Shown in pieces: positions 31,701 to 43,027 of a DNA stretch of 64,000 nucleotides. The notes beneath the pieces are model-generated. The model had not been told where the DNA came from, searched no databases, and saw nothing but the letters and a program-made list of their open reading frames with translations. The position numbers were made by a program, and so were the translations under genes. The first letter of the stretch is position 1. Every line of letters starts with the position of its first letter. The DNA is from Cunninghamia lanceolata. Taxonomy: Eukaryota > Streptophyta > Pinopsida > Cupressales > Cupressaceae. The stretch spans positions 10,558,001-10,622,000 of the forward strand of contig BSBN01001225.1 of assembly GCA_027924645.1 (NCBI GenBank). The letters run 5' to 3'.

Positions 31701-32591
31701 AGCATCCATAGGAATAATTTCACATAGCACCTTATCCCTATAATCACCTAGTTCAAACTCTACCCAAGTTTGTTCTTCCACCAAATAGTTCTGATGCTTA
31801 TTCAACCAAGATATTTTGTGAGGATTAAGATGGGGTAATCTTTTCAGTCTACACTTTTCTACCATTTCAGTAGACACTACATTTTCAGTAGAACTTGAAT
31901 CAACAATGATTTTACAGAGCTTACCATATGCTTTTCCTTGGGTTCTAAAGAGATTCTTCCTTTGTGGGGGCTCTTGCTTCAATGGCATCTTCACGAGGGT
32001 CCTCTTAATCATCATGTTCTCTCCTTCAAGCACTGGTGCAGCACTACCAATTGGTGAATTTACACTTTGACAATCATCCTCCTGCAATAGTTGGTTCCTT
32101 CTCCCACCATCATGAGAGCTAGATGCCTTCTCAGGGCACTTACTTGTAGTGTGGCCTACTTGATTGCAGTTGTAACATCTTCCAATGAAGACTCCACGTC
32201 CTCTGCCTGCACCACCACCTCTTCCTCTGCCATTAGGTCTTCTCCAACCTCTGAAACCACCACCTTTTTGTTCTGTATCAGAACATGATTCTTGTTGACT
32301 TGAACTTTCACCTTTGTTTGGCTGTCCTCTGCCAAAATTACCTCTTCCTCTATTGTTCCTGCCACCTCTTCCTCTGTTATTTTGATCACCTCTCCTTTTC
32401 AGTTTATCCTCTGCCCTAGAGGCTAACTGAAAACATTCATCCACAGTCTTGGGAACCACCATACTGAACTCGTCCTGTATATTGTACCTCAGACCATCCA
32501 GGTATCTGGCCACCATCTCTTTTTCTTCTTCTCTGTGATTGGCTCTCATGCTCAATCTGTGGAATTCTTCAGTGTACGTAGCCACGTCCAT
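28764..32591 (-). CDS. pol: G2 pol polyprotein (gag C-terminus to integrase)
   Basis: 1275 open codons, in frame with the gag part at 32628-33164 but separated from it by TAG. In order: gag C-terminal half, Arg/Gly-rich linker, zinc knuckle CYNCNQVGHTTSKC, protease with IIVDSSSTENVVS, LLGRPWQYDVKAQHDG, RT with SRAINKITIRYRFPMPR and YLDDILIF, RNase H with ECDASQQAIGVVLSQEG and TDNHAL, integrase with an HHCC motif and DDE residues in SMDFVLGLP, VTDRDSKF and DGQTEVVNR. The protease motif is D-S-S rather than the usual D-S-G, a single G-to-A type change that should harm catalysis. A chromodomain follows beyond the stop. Confidence 0.93.
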   Translation of the reverse strand: MDVATYTEEFHRLSMRANHREEEKEMVARYLDGLRYNIQDEFSMVVPKTVDECFQLASRAEDKLKRRGDQNNRGRGGRNNRGRGNFGRGQPNKGESSSQQESCSDTEQKGGGFRGWRRPNGRGRGGGAGRGRGVFIGRCYNCNQVGHTTSKCPEKASSSHDGGRRNQLLQEDDCQSVNSPIGSAAPVLEGENMMIKRTLVKMPLKQEPPQRKNLFRTQGKAYGKLCKIIVDSSSTENVVSTEMVEKCRLKRLPHLNPHKISWLNKHQNYLVEEQTWVEFELGDYRDKVLCEIIPMDACHLLLGRPWQYDVKAQHDGEKNTYMITKNGKKFQMDPLPEQVGEKSNDNSVMLVSGKEFLQLMKEEDTQGYALMMKPVSNQQSKQQKEIPLEVQQLLDKYQDLVVEDTPNSLPPMRDISHQINLIPGATLPNKAAYKLTPQQNEEVGRQIQELLEKGLIRKSLSPCAVPSVLAPKKDGKWRLCTDSRAINKITIRYRFPMPRIEDLLDYLGGSCYYSKIDLKSGYHQIRIRQGDEWKTAFKTNEGLYEWLVMPFGLSNAPSTFMRLMNEVLVEFIGKFVIVYLDDILIFSRTKEEHVKHLGQVLKKLHESKLMINLDTCDFMKTELVYLGFVISNGCLKMDPTKVEAILNWPTPKTVGDVRSFHGLATFYRKFIKGFSHISAPILNTIKGGVKCKFQWTKQADDSFELLKQKVAELPTLVLPDFDKVFVVECDASQQAIGVVLSQEGHPVAFFSEKLNEAKQRYSTYDLELYAMVQALKKWRHYLLPKEFIVFTDNHALSFLNSQEKLNHRHVKWMEQLQACTFTIKHKKGVANKVADALSRRILVIQEVQMEHMGLECLKELYKDDADFKAAYEVCASLANTFHGEYSDFVLQEGLLFKGSLLCVPKCSMRDNIIKEKHNGALGGHFGLDKTLEQVTRFYYWPKVQTNVRRYVASCTICQKAKGMSSNAGLYQPLPIPTRPWESISMDFVLGLPRTVRGVDSVFVIVDRFSKMAHFVPCKCTNDASHIAGLFFREVVRIHGLPLSIVTDRDSKFVGHFWRTLWRKLGTQLSFSSAYHPQTDGQTEVVNRSLGNLLRCLTKQHGLAWDLVISQAEYAYNDSRNRSTGKSPFEIVYGFHPRGPLELKDLQGWDKRSALGEDFAATMKTVHDQVKLQLEKTVSKYKDRADLKRREVQFKVGDLVMAYLRKERLPKGQPTKLLMKKIGPCKVVHKFVPNAYEIELPSGLGISPIFNVADLFPFRPPLHAEDGSDAMIEDED

Positions 32592-32627
32592 ATCTTTCTG
32601 CCTAAGATGATTAAACTTTCTGATGGT

Positions 32628-33164
32628 CTACAGATCATAATCACATGGTAAGAATTTGGATCTCAACATGGCCACCATTCTGCTCCACTTGGTGATTGGA
32701 CTCTTTCCAACCTTCTCCCTTTCACATTGAGTGTAGTTCCACCAAACCAATGCAGAACCTCTCAGTCTGGTCTTTGCAAACTTCACTTTCTTACTGTCAC
32801 TATACTCTTTGAAGTCAAAGTAATTACTTATGGCTTCAATCCAGTCCACAAGAGTATCTCCATCCAGTTTCCCATTGAACGTGGGAACATCCATTTTCAG
32901 ATCACCACTATCTCCATGACCCTTGAGTGCGTTCAGAAATGCCTTTTGATCAGTAGTCATACCTTCTCCTTGAGGATTCTCCCCAGTTTCTCCTTCTTCA
33001 TCCTCCTCTGACTCAGAAGTGCTTCCATCCTTCTCTTTGGATCTTTCTTCCTTCAGTCTCTCTTCGAGCATTTCTTCCACCATCTTCTGGATGGCTGCTT
33101 TACTCATCGTCTTGGGAGGCATTGTGCTAGCCTCTGTTTCTATATCCAATTCTTCATCTGACAT
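32628..33164 (-). pseudogene. gag: G2 gag N-terminal part
   Basis: 178 codons from ATG at 33162-33164 (MSDEELDIETEAS), with an acidic/Glu-rich N terminus, then the gag core DVPTFNGKLDGDTLVDWI and WWNYTQCEREKVG. It ends in TAG at 32628-32630 after CDYDL, and the frame continues as TIRKFNHLRQKDM into the 1275-codon ORF. A CAG-to-TAG change is the likely cause. Confidence 0.88.
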
Positions 33165-33188
33165 ACATAGCTGTGATTCAGAATATTG

Positions 33189-33200
33189 GCTCTGATACCA
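33189..33200 (-). promoter_or_regulatory. G2 primer binding site
   Basis: Minus strand TGGTATCAGAGC, three bases inside the 5' LTR; initiator tRNA-Met type. Confidence 0.9.
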
Positions 33201-33203
33201 ATT

Positions 33204-34648
33204 TGATGCAGAGTGCCAGCAGAAGTGAATGAAGATTTGACTATATCTTCACTATCGGCAAGAGATCTCCCAAGTTCTCACCGATATCCCCGTAGCGGTT
33301 AGTTGCCTATCGGCAACACCTCATACATCGGTCGGTCCACCAGAAGTCTCCCCAAAGCTTCCCTCACGCCGATGAAAAGTTCGACATTGGTTGCCTTCGG
33401 CAACACCCAGACTATCGGGCGACGAGAAATATCTCAGGCCAATAGACTCCGTTACTCCGATGACCAATCTTCATCGGCCAGACTTCCTCCTTCGGTGAAG
33501 CTTCTTTCACCTACACCTTGTCTCTCGCCGATATCGTCAGGCACATCAGCCAAATCCTCCGCTTCGGTGAGACTTCGGTTCGCGGCCCCGATGGTTCATC
33601 TCATTCCGATGAGTTTCTATCGGCGGGACTCTAACGGTCGCCGTGACTTCTTCGGCTTCCCCCAACAAGGTTCCTCACACCGATACTCTTTATCGGCGAT
33701 ACTCCGAGGATGTCTCACCGATCGATGAAACTTTATACCATCGGCTAGGTGTATTTTCCTTAGCCTGATATCGTTTCTCTCACCGATGCGAATAACAATG
33801 GTATGTGTCTCCGACACTATACCAATCTTCGACAAGACGGAGAGCCTTTCACGCCGATGGATCTCCAACTATTCTGAGGTGCCGAACTAGAATTCCTTTC
33901 GACTGAACAATGGAATTTGGCTGTTTCATATATCAAACCCTCGATCACTTGTAGCAATCTGATCCCACATCAAAACTATCCAATTTCACTTCGATTTCCT
34001 GACTAGCCATATGACGATGTCTAGTCGAATCTGACTAAGTTCTCTGGCTTCCTGGGCAAGAAGTTAACAACAACAAACATGAAAAGTCTTTCCCCCATCA
34101 CACTGATACTACACAGGGCTTCAGTGGACAGAGGAAAGGGCCTCCATGTATGAATCAAAACCCTACTCCTAGGTTACGAACCAGCCACTGTGGAACTGTG
34201 GGTTTTACACCGTCTGCACACTATAGAGTCACTATGGATTGACAGATAGCATCCGGTTAGGGTTCCATTTACAAAATCAGGATAAAGATATCAAATCACT
34301 AAGAACAACCAAGAAAATCAACACAGATCATACCCAGAACTCTCTTTATTCAGTTATCAAAAAGAACTTGTTGTAATACACACTTCTCTCTCTTGCCCCG
34401 TGTGACATACAACCTGCCTCTAAAGAAGATGTAGAGACAGCAGTTATCCCCTCCAACTATGCAAACTGATTTTCAAATCAGTTAGCCATTGGTGTACCCT
34501 TCATACAAGCAAAACTACATGTGTGCCTTGCACAATTACATTCATGGGACCAAATTGACCCTTATTACAAAATGAAATGGCTTAAGAGCCTTGTGAGACA
34601 ACAAAAGAAAAGATGACCCTGCACTACAGAGAATGTGCTCCTGCACCA
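33204..34648 (-). repeat. G2 5' LTR (right)
   Basis: 1445 bp, same ends and length as 27094-28538. By eye nearly all differences between the two are C/T or G/A, which fits decay of methylated cytosines. Confidence 0.93.
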
Positions 34649-34653
34649 AAATC

Positions 34654-36400
34654 CTTACTTTTACTCAAGGAGAATAGAAAATTAGGGTGTGATTAATATC
34701 CTCTTGTTAGTATCCATTGATTGACACCTAAGGCTTTGAGATGTTAACAAGTGGCAGGTGTTTATTTGAAATTTTCAAGGTTTGACCTACTGTTGAAATG
34801 GCATTTAATGCAGGGATGCATATTCATGGAGATCAGGGATATTAGGAAATATGACTGATATCCAGAAGATGAGGATGAAATCATCATGAGGATGGTCAAC
34901 TATTGACCGACGACCAAAGTCATGTCATTATACCTTTATTTAACAATTGTGACAACATAATGTATTGATATGACTAGGTTGACATGCCACGTGGCATCAT
35001 TCTATTGGTTACTAGAGATCCCTGTATCACAGGTCTCAAAGGTTAATATGAGGAATATTAAGAAATATTTGGATAGTCAACAATACAAAATATCCCCCAT
35101 TTTAGAATGTGAGGAAGACGTTAGCATCTTTTATAGGATTTCAAATTGGTCAAGGAGATGACATCATCGTCATATTAACGAAGATCAGGGATGTTAAGAA
35201 ATATGACCCTCTTAGATCTGGGTCATGATGACATCATCATCTTATTGGGTCCTTTTATAAAGAAAAACAAGATGATGTCATCGTCATGTTACCGAAAGCC
35301 AGGGATATTAAGTAATATGACGGATATTTGAAAGATGACCCTTTAGGAATATGCGTGGGCACTTGATGGGCAAATGTTCTCTCACATTTAAATTTGATGT
35401 TTGTATATTAAAGGATATGTAGATATCGAGTTCTCTTCATTAAAACACAAATCAGGGATATTAGCGAATGTGACCCTCTGGGAATATCAGGTTTGACCAA
35501 ACTTTGACCAAGCATAACTTTCTATCCATAAGGAATTTTAGGGTGATCTAAAAGGCAAACCTGCTTATAATTTTGCACTCTTCTATACTATGAGGTTTAT
35601 GATGGTCAAATCTGACTTTGAAATTTAACCTTCCCTTATGAGGCATATGCATGCGTAGGGGTGATATACTATTATTTCATCTGACTTTTACCAAACTGCC
35701 CAAAGCCAAGAAAGCAAAGAACAAGTAGAAGCAAAAAGTTGGGTCCCTTTTTTTTGAGGCAAAATGGGGTGTGCTGTTCAACCACACAACACCTATATCT
35801 AGATATATCCATACATGCTAGATCCAAATCCTTTAATAGGTACATCTTTCCTACAATAAGGCCTCAAATCTTTCTGGAATACCCTCTTTTGGAAAGAAAA
35901 CATGTTGGTTGTCTATTTGTTTTATCAGTTGGTCATTTTTTAAAATTTATCTCTTGTCCCTTTTAAAATACACATTCAAAACTAACTTGATTTTTCTATC
36001 TCTTGGTATGTCACGATACTTTATAAAATTGGAGCATAGTCATTGCTTTTGTATGCTATGTTTGAGGGTTGATTTTATTATCCTATTAGGTCAAATATCT
36101 ATCTTGTGTGTCTGATGGAATTAGCATCTTGCATATCAATATCTTTTACATCTAAGGCTCTACAAAGACCTTCTTTGTATTAAGACTATTCTATGTTAAG
36201 ACTATTTTCCATTCACTTATCTGACAAGGTTCTATTATAACTAGTACTAATAAAATCAAACCGTTTGTTTGCAAAGTCAATTGTCTTATGCATGGGATAC
36301 ATAGCCACCCTAGTTCTCATACCTTGGTGCATAATATCCATATGCTATATGAAATAAAGGATTGCTCTATTTTTACATGTCAAGTATAACTTCTCCCAAA
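34654..36400. repeat. Gene-free DNA with a dispersed ATCAGGGATATTA motif
   Basis: No gene is visible. A degenerate word ATCAGGGATATTARGAAATATGAC recurs near 34831, 35178, 35296 and 35453, with a weaker copy near 35045. It is often followed by GATGACATCATCATC. The spacing is irregular (about 120-350 bp), so it is an old, partly scrambled tandem repeat. I infer this is T2 interior. Confidence 0.6.
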
Positions 36401-36439
36401 TGATTCCATCATTCATTCATCCATTATGCAATGCTCTTT

Positions 36440-36900
36440 TCCATGGCAATTCATCTTTGTTTGTTGATCATTTGTGTCACCATATTCTTTCATTATCATT
36501 TAATCATTTGGCTTCATCATTTTCTTTCATCTACATTTTGATTATCATATCTTTGTTAATCATTTTTTTCATCAATTTCTTTCATCTACATTTTGATTAT
36601 CATATCTTTGTTAATCATTTGTTTCATCATTTTTTTTCATTACCATTTGATTATCATAACCTTCTTAATCATCTATTTTCATCACTTTCTTTCATTGACA
36701 TTTGATTATCATATCTTTCTTAAATCATCTATTTTATCATATTATTTTATTTGATTATCTTTTCTCTATTTCATCATTTATTTTATCAAATTCTTCTTCT
36801 ATTAGTTGATTATCTTTTATCAAGTTAATCAATTATTCATCACATTCTCTCATGTTCATTTGATTATCTTTTAGTTAATCATTTGTTTCATATTATCATT
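36440..36900. repeat. ~60-bp AT-rich minisatellite
   Basis: Units contain TTTGATTATCATATCTTTGTTAATCAT followed by TTCATCATTTTCTTTCATCTACA or variants. At least six units of about 55-62 bp lie in 36440-36780, with degraded ones to about 36960. In T2 this lies downstream of the PMD gene, the same place as the T1 spacer array. Confidence 0.8.
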
Positions 36901-37295
36901 TGATTATTATATGTATGTTAATCATTTGCATTATCCATTATCATCATTTGTCATGTCATCTATCTTACTCATTTTCACCATTCATATCACATTTTATGTC
37001 ACATTTTCATATCAAATCATCAAATAACATCTATACTAAGCATCCATATTACATATGAATACATCCATCATATCATCATAATCATCATTAAAATATCATA
37101 AACATAAAAACATCATAAAACATCTAAGAGATCAGGCCATCATATATTTATCATCAAAAAAATATCCATGATAAAGAGTCCATGATATAATAATATCCAC
37201 AATACACTAAATAGTCCATGATACAAATGTCTGAACATATAGAAATACATCATTAGCCTAGATGCATCAAAATACAAAAATATTCATCAAAATCA

Positions 37296-39857
37296 AGTGT
37301 CTATATCAAAATAAAGTGTCATGTCGAGCTCCTCCACTCTGAGGGTGTTGGCTGCTAGTCTAGCCCTAGAGGTGGATGAGGTGGTCTCTGTGAACCTGAT
37401 AGCTATCCCTGGTCTCATGGCCCTTGTCCTGTCCCCACCCTAGGTGGCACCATCACTGATGGTCCCAAACGAGTTGATCTAGAAATCCCTACCTGGCTCC
37501 ACCTACTCTAACTCAAAGCTCTCTGAGATGTAGGTACTACATTCTCATACAAGCTCTGGTAATACTCTACTCTCTACCTAGCTTGGGCTAGTCTATCCTA
37601 GACTTTTATCATGTTAGTCCACATTTGTGCCATGCTCCCACCTGATATAACCCTTTGCGCTGCATCCAATTGTTGCTTTAGTTGTGCTACAACAACCCTT
37701 GATGTATCCCTCTACCTTGTAATTTGTTGTAGCTATACTTACAGTCCATGTCCATGTGTCTACAATGCCTATATCTATAGGAGAGCACTGTCCCTCTCTG
37801 CTGTGATGCCTATCATTACCCCCTGCAACCACTCTACCTCCAACGATAAACTATCTCGAGAAGCTCATAATGTATCTGTGTCCTCTCCATCTCCTCCACC
37901 TCCATCTTACACATGTCCCCTATCTCTATCTCCTCCTCCATCTCCCCTTGCTGCTACTACTTGTGGGCCCTGTCCTCCTCCTCCATCCCCTCCTCTCCCT
38001 GCATCTATAGGGTTAGCTGCATGTCCTGCAACAACTCTCTGTCTCATCTATCACTGTTCGACGGGAGGATTTGCCACCTGTCTAGCCCGTGTCCTTGGCA
38101 TTGTCAATCTCACAGGCCTATGAGTAACCCACCAAGCATCAAAATCAGGGCTGGTCCTTGCTTCCTCTATGGCTGCAGCTGGTGGTGCCCATGACACTAG
38201 ATGTATTGCTTTGATCTCTATCTCTATTGCTTATCTATCCACATGTGCTCTGTAGGTACCTGCATCTCTAACTACCCTTGGAAAAATAGCCTCATGCATG
38301 GGTGCCGTCTATAGCTCCTCAAACTGCCTCATAACCCTATTAGGCATATATCTCTCAATAATAGTCACCACCCACCCCATGATATAACAGGTCTGCCCCA
38401 CATAGGGTAGCTCCCGATAGTCATCCCACCACACCTTATAGGCTCTCCAAGGTCTCCACACAACTGTATCCAAGATGTCTAGGACACTCCTCTAGTAGGT
38501 CATGTCCCCCATCCTCCAATAAGGTAGCACCCTGACGTATAACGAAAAGTATGGCTGCTCCTTTGCTCTCACTCCATCTCTCATTGGTTGTAATACCAGT
38601 ATGTGCTCCCAGACCCATATATGTAGCAATGATATGCCGCAACCCATGTACTAACTCTGACTATATACATAGTTGTGCAAATCCCTGTATAAGTGCACTG
38701 ACATGCATGACCCCCAAGCAAAAACCTCTCCCTCCATCATCTGCTCCAAGACATCTCCCCAACCGATAGAAAAATGTTGGGATCATCTCCCTGGCACTAG
38801 CACGTAACTAATCAAACTCGTGATAAATAGTTGTAGTGGGGCATCATCAATGACATAGGTCAAATCTAACTGTGTACCCTCTATAGGGAGGTCATCATCT
38901 GAAAATACTCTCTCTAAGGCCTGAGTGCCTATGTGAAGATCATATCATACTAGGGATCCATGAATCAGAATCCATAGTATCCTCCAAACGTCCTCTAAAG
39001 TGACTGTCATCTCCCCTGTCGAGAGAAGGAAGGCACTCCTCTCACTATGCCACTACTTTATCAATGCGGTCATCATAGTAGTATGGCCTCAAATCTCTAG
39101 GAATCAAGCTATGTGTAGCATACCAGCAACATCCAAGAACGCTCTGTCTACATATGAGAACCCTGGTTCTAGCTTCATCGTGCGTGGCCTCCGCACATAT
39201 GATCGAATTGGTGGCGGCCACTCCTGTCCACCATAAACAAGTCAATATGTTAGCCATAAACCAATAACAAACACACGTTTTCCCTAATTCCTCTAAATTC
39301 TTCCTTAAATTAGCTACTTAGGTCCCTAAGACAACTCACTTTTCTTCTTTTCTTAAATTCCTATGTTTAATCAGCCGCCTGGTCTTTTGACACAGGCGCA
39401 CCTTTTCTATCATCTGACGCGCATTCCTGCACCAGCGTGCCTTTTTCCTACATAGGCGCTCATTTTTCCTCCATAGGCACACTTTTATGCAAAAGCATAC
39501 AGATCTCCTACTTAGGCGCACCAATCTCTAGCATAAGTACATTTTCCCCCAACTATAGTTTGTGTAGGCACATTGTTGCATTGTGTAGGCACACTTCCTA
39601 AACACAAGCGCACCTTTTGCATAGGTGTGCCATTTTGGCACACAGGCACTCTATTGTCTAGCATAGGCACACATTCATAAATGCGCACTCACATTTTTTT
39701 GACCTTTTTCCTATTATTAATGTCCTATTAATTACCCCCTAACTATCCCAAGCCCTAGTTAGGTCACTTACCAGTAGTCCTACCCCATTCAGCCTCTAGT
39801 ATTGTCACATGCGCTTGCCTCAATGCCTGTGATGGGGATCACATTCCTATTAGCCAT
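37296..39857 (-). pseudogene. Decayed PMD gene of T2
   Basis: Minus-strand homologue of the T1 PMD gene. Exon 1 is about 39772-39857, starting ATGGCTAATAGG and ending at a GTAAGT donor (39766-39771). The intron 39224-39771 has TTGAC/CTAAC branch-like words and acceptor GACAG. Exon 2 from 39223 reads STGEMTVTLEDVWRIL, GWGDVLEQM, VFAWGSC, IWVWEHI, DTVVWRPWRAYKVWWDD and MPNRVMRQF, then a coiled-coil region ending with RVEYYQSLYENVV. Many stops and shifts make it dead. TATAAAG (minus) is at 39945-39951. It proves the gene structure is older than the T1/T2 split. Confidence 0.8.
39360..39700 (-). repeat. GCGC-motif array in the T2 PMD intron
   Basis: About 12 degenerate units such as GTGCGCCTGTG, GAGCGCCTATG and GTGCGCTTGTG on the PMD sense strand, spaced about 20-30 bp. 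The core GCGCYTNTG matches the AGCGCTTYTGG core of T1. It lies in the same intron and the same orientation as in T1. Confidence 0.7.
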
Positions 39858-40242
39858 CTCTATCTATCTCTCTCTCTTCTTCTCTCTACTAGGATTTTCT
39901 ATGCTTACGTGTCAAAATGACTAGGAATGGGCCCCCCTACCACTCTTTATAGGCCCCCCACCCCTATTTTTCCCTATTGTGCATACCCCACCCTCCCCTA
40001 TCCCCTCTTTGTCAACTTTTTCTCCATTTTTCTTCTATCTGTTCACATTTTCTACTATCCTAACCTCATTCACACCTATCAAGAATTCTTTCTGAAATTA
40101 TTTTTATTTTTTTCCAAAAAAATTTTCAAGGGAGCACCCAACATACCTTTTTTCTTCCATCATTCTTATCCCTTCTGGCAACAAATTGGGGCATCTTTTT
40201 TTAGTTTCTTTGACCCAACGCCACCTAACGGGATGCCACATC

Positions 40243-40256
40243 AAAGAGGCGCAAAA
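40243..40256 (+). promoter_or_regulatory. T2 polypurine tract
   Basis: AAAGAGGCGCAAAA just before the LTR start TGTATACACC. It differs by one base from the T1 and T4 tracts and shows T2 reads rightward. Confidence 0.8.
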
Positions 40257-41205
40257 TGTATACACCTGAATTTCGCCATCGCATAATTCATGTCATCACA
40301 TTGCATCTACACAAATTCATATCACATCACCTAATTCTCATCATTCCGCAGTAATCAATTAATTCACTAAATATCATCATATTCCTCTAATTTAATTAAT
40401 TAAATAATCTAAATTATTTAATTAAATCATCATTTTTCCAATTTAAATAAATAAAATTAAAATTGTTTATTTAAATAATCAAATTTCCCTCCACTTTAAA
40501 TAAATAAATTTAAATTATTTATTAAAATAATCTATTTCCTCCAAAATGAATTAAATTTAATATTTAATTTATTTATCCCATGTGCACATGAAATTAAATA
40601 AATTGTTTATTTAATTTCCCATTTATCCTCACCCACCATAAATTCCTCCAATCAAAATCAATTAACAAATCAATCAAATGAGTTGACTGCTTAATCAATT
40701 TAGTCATCTGATCAATCAAATCAGTCCTCTGATCAATCAATTTAGTCTTCTAATCAATCAACCCAGTCATTTGATCAATCTATTTAGTCAACTCTCCAAT
40801 CAAGACTGTTAACTCCCATGACTCATGAGAAAGCCAAGACACTTGTCATTCTTTGATTCACACACATTCTCTCAACCATCCACAACAATTGATCTTCTGG
40901 TCTTCCTCAACCATCAATCTAATGTCTCACAAGTCTATAAATTGAGCTCCATTATCCATTCTTTAGCATCTCTCATTTTAGTAAACTTATGTTGTCCTTA
41001 TCATTCCTTAGGAGATGACGTTACACTTGACAATTGAGCAATCCAAAAGAAAAGCAAAGAGCAAAGAGCAATCGACTTGAGGTTTGGGTGCTACCTCGGT
41101 ATGCTCCATCCATATGGTTTATTTGTGTGTGTGTTTGAAAGGTAATTGCTTTGTTAATTTGTATTTCTTTCATCTATTATTACATTTAGATTTTTAACCA
41201 TCACA
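40257..41205 (+). repeat. T2 3' LTR
   Basis: 949 bp from TGTATACACC to AACCATCACA. After about 110 bp comes a block of TTAATTAAATAATT-like palindromes (40380-40620) as in T1. It abuts G3 RT coding sequence at 41206. The candidate TSD is CTATC (41206-41210); its partner would lie left of the window. Confidence 0.78.
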
Positions 41206-43027
41206 CTATCTTTGTTAAATTCTTTGCTCCACTCAAACAATCCATAATGTCATCCATCCTAGGCAATGGAAATCTATACTTAACTGTGATCTTGTTGATT
41301 GGTCTAGAGTCTATACACATTCTCCATTCTTTATCTTTTTTTGGTGCTAGCACTATAGGTACTACACAAGGACTCAATCTTTCTCTGATCAAACCTTTCC
41401 TCAACAATTCTTGTATCTATTTGTTCAACTCTTCATTCTCTGCCAATGTCATTCGGTGTGCTTCTTTGTTAGGCAAACTAGCTCTAGGTATAAGATCCAT
41501 GTGATGACTAATACTCCTGATTGGTGGTAATCCTTCAAGTACATTGTCTAATATGATGTCTTCATACTCTGTCAGCAACTTAGTTATCTCCTCCGGTTGT
41601 GATTTTTCTATTTGTTCCTTTAAGTCTCTGGGCTTCTTAGGAATCAAAGAATAACACATTTTCTCATTTCTCAAACCATCTAGAATTTCCTTCCATCCAC
41701 CAAACATATTCTAGCATTCCCACACACTTCACTCTTAGGTTCATCTTCCAAAGGAATTAAATAAATTCTCTTTCCATTTGATGTTATGATATATGTATTC
41801 TTTCTCCCATCATGTATAGCTTTTCTATCATACTGCCATGGTCTACCCAACAATATATGACATGTATCCATAGGCATAATATCACACAATACTTCATCAT
41901 GATAAGATCCAATATGAAATTTCACCAAACATTGTTCACTTACCAGTACCTTATGATCATCATGAATCCATGCTATCAAATATGGTTTAGGGTGTTTCAA
42001 TCTTTCCAACTTCAACTTAGTCACCATCTCCTCTAAAACCAAATTATCTAAACTACCACTATCAATTACAACCTTTCAACATTTACCTCTTGATTTGCAT
42101 TTGGTCCGAACGAAACTTTTCGTCTATGGTGGTTCCTCATGACAAGTGATTCTCCTTTCTCAGGTTTACCAACTAAATTAGGTGATCCAACATGTTCTTC
42201 TTCCACATAGGCTGCTCTTCCACTGTTCTCTATCTTCTTGTTTATACTTCCTTGATGCAATTGAAATGCTCTATGTCCTCCTCCACACTTGAAATAGGTA
42301 CCTCTGAATGTTCTCCTATCAAGTCCTCTTCGATCTCTTCTACATCCTTCACTCTAGTATAAATTAGGGTTTCCTCTACGGTAGAAAGTTCTATCATCTC
42401 TTCGGTATGCATTGTTATCTTTATCCTCCTTGAATGTGTTATCTTGTCTGCTCTACTCCATAAATGATCTTTCTCCTTTAGAAAATGTTCTACCTCTCTA
42501 AAATTTACCTCGTCTACCTCTTTGTCTCTACTCATGCTTTTTGTTCAACTTTTCTTCTACTTTCAGGACAAATTGATATGTATCTTCCAGTGTTGTCATC
42601 CTTACTAAACTCAGTTCTTCTTGAATGTTCAATCTCAGTCCATTGATGTATCTTGCCACTTTATCCTTGCTTGCTTGACTATGTCCTATCCTTATAATCA
42701 TCTTATGAAATTCTTTAGTGTACTCCTTCACAGATTTCTCCTTTTTTCTCAAGTTCTGCAATCTTTTCAATAGTTCCAACTCATAGTCAGTAGGTATAAA
42801 CTGATTCTTCAACTTTGTCACCATTCTATCCTATTTTATGATCTTCTCTTTTCCTCTTCCATTTCTATCCAACTGAACTTCTTTCCACCAAATAGCAGCA
42901 TGTCCTTTCAACTTAGTCTTTGCAAATTTCACCATCTTTGGATCTTCAATTTCTTCTTACTTGAAGTATTCTTCTAGGTCATTTATCCAGCCATAATGCC
43001 AACAACAAGTATTCTCCTTAGTGACAT
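41206..43027 (-). pseudogene. Chromovirus G3 gag-pol remnant
   Basis: Leftward from ATG near 43027 (MSLRRILVVGIM). Gag at 42528-42824 (MVTKLKNQF, ELELLKRLQNLRKKEKS), protease region and LLGRPWQYDRKAIHDGRKN at 41680-42042, and RT start at 41206-41407 ([17 protein letters not shown]) stopping at LTKI, where T2 inserted. Compared with G1, about 270 bp of gag is missing between GIMAG and INDLEEYF, a deletion, and there are several stops. Confidence 0.87.

Larger units (their letters stand above)
27094..34648 (-). mobile_element. G2: complete Ty3/Gypsy chromovirus
   Basis: 7555 bp, minus-oriented, with 1445-bp LTRs at both ends and matching TSD AAATC (27089-27093 and 34649-34653). The PBS is at 33189-33200 and a purine-rich GTAGGGGAGTA precedes the 3' LTR. 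The polyprotein is almost full length, with a chromodomain at its end, but has an in-frame stop in gag and two stops around the chromodomain. LTRs differ at about 45 of 1445 sites by my manual count, so it is clearly older than T1. Confidence 0.95.

Noticed and set aside
36400..36705. Phe/His/Ile-rich ORF over the minisatellite
   Set aside because: A low-complexity by-product of a ~60-bp AT-rich tandem repeat.
37611..38123. 170-codon plus-strand ORF rich in Ser, Pro and Cys
   Set aside because: It is the reverse complement of the decayed T2 PMD coiled-coil region; the minus-strand reading has homology and this one does not.
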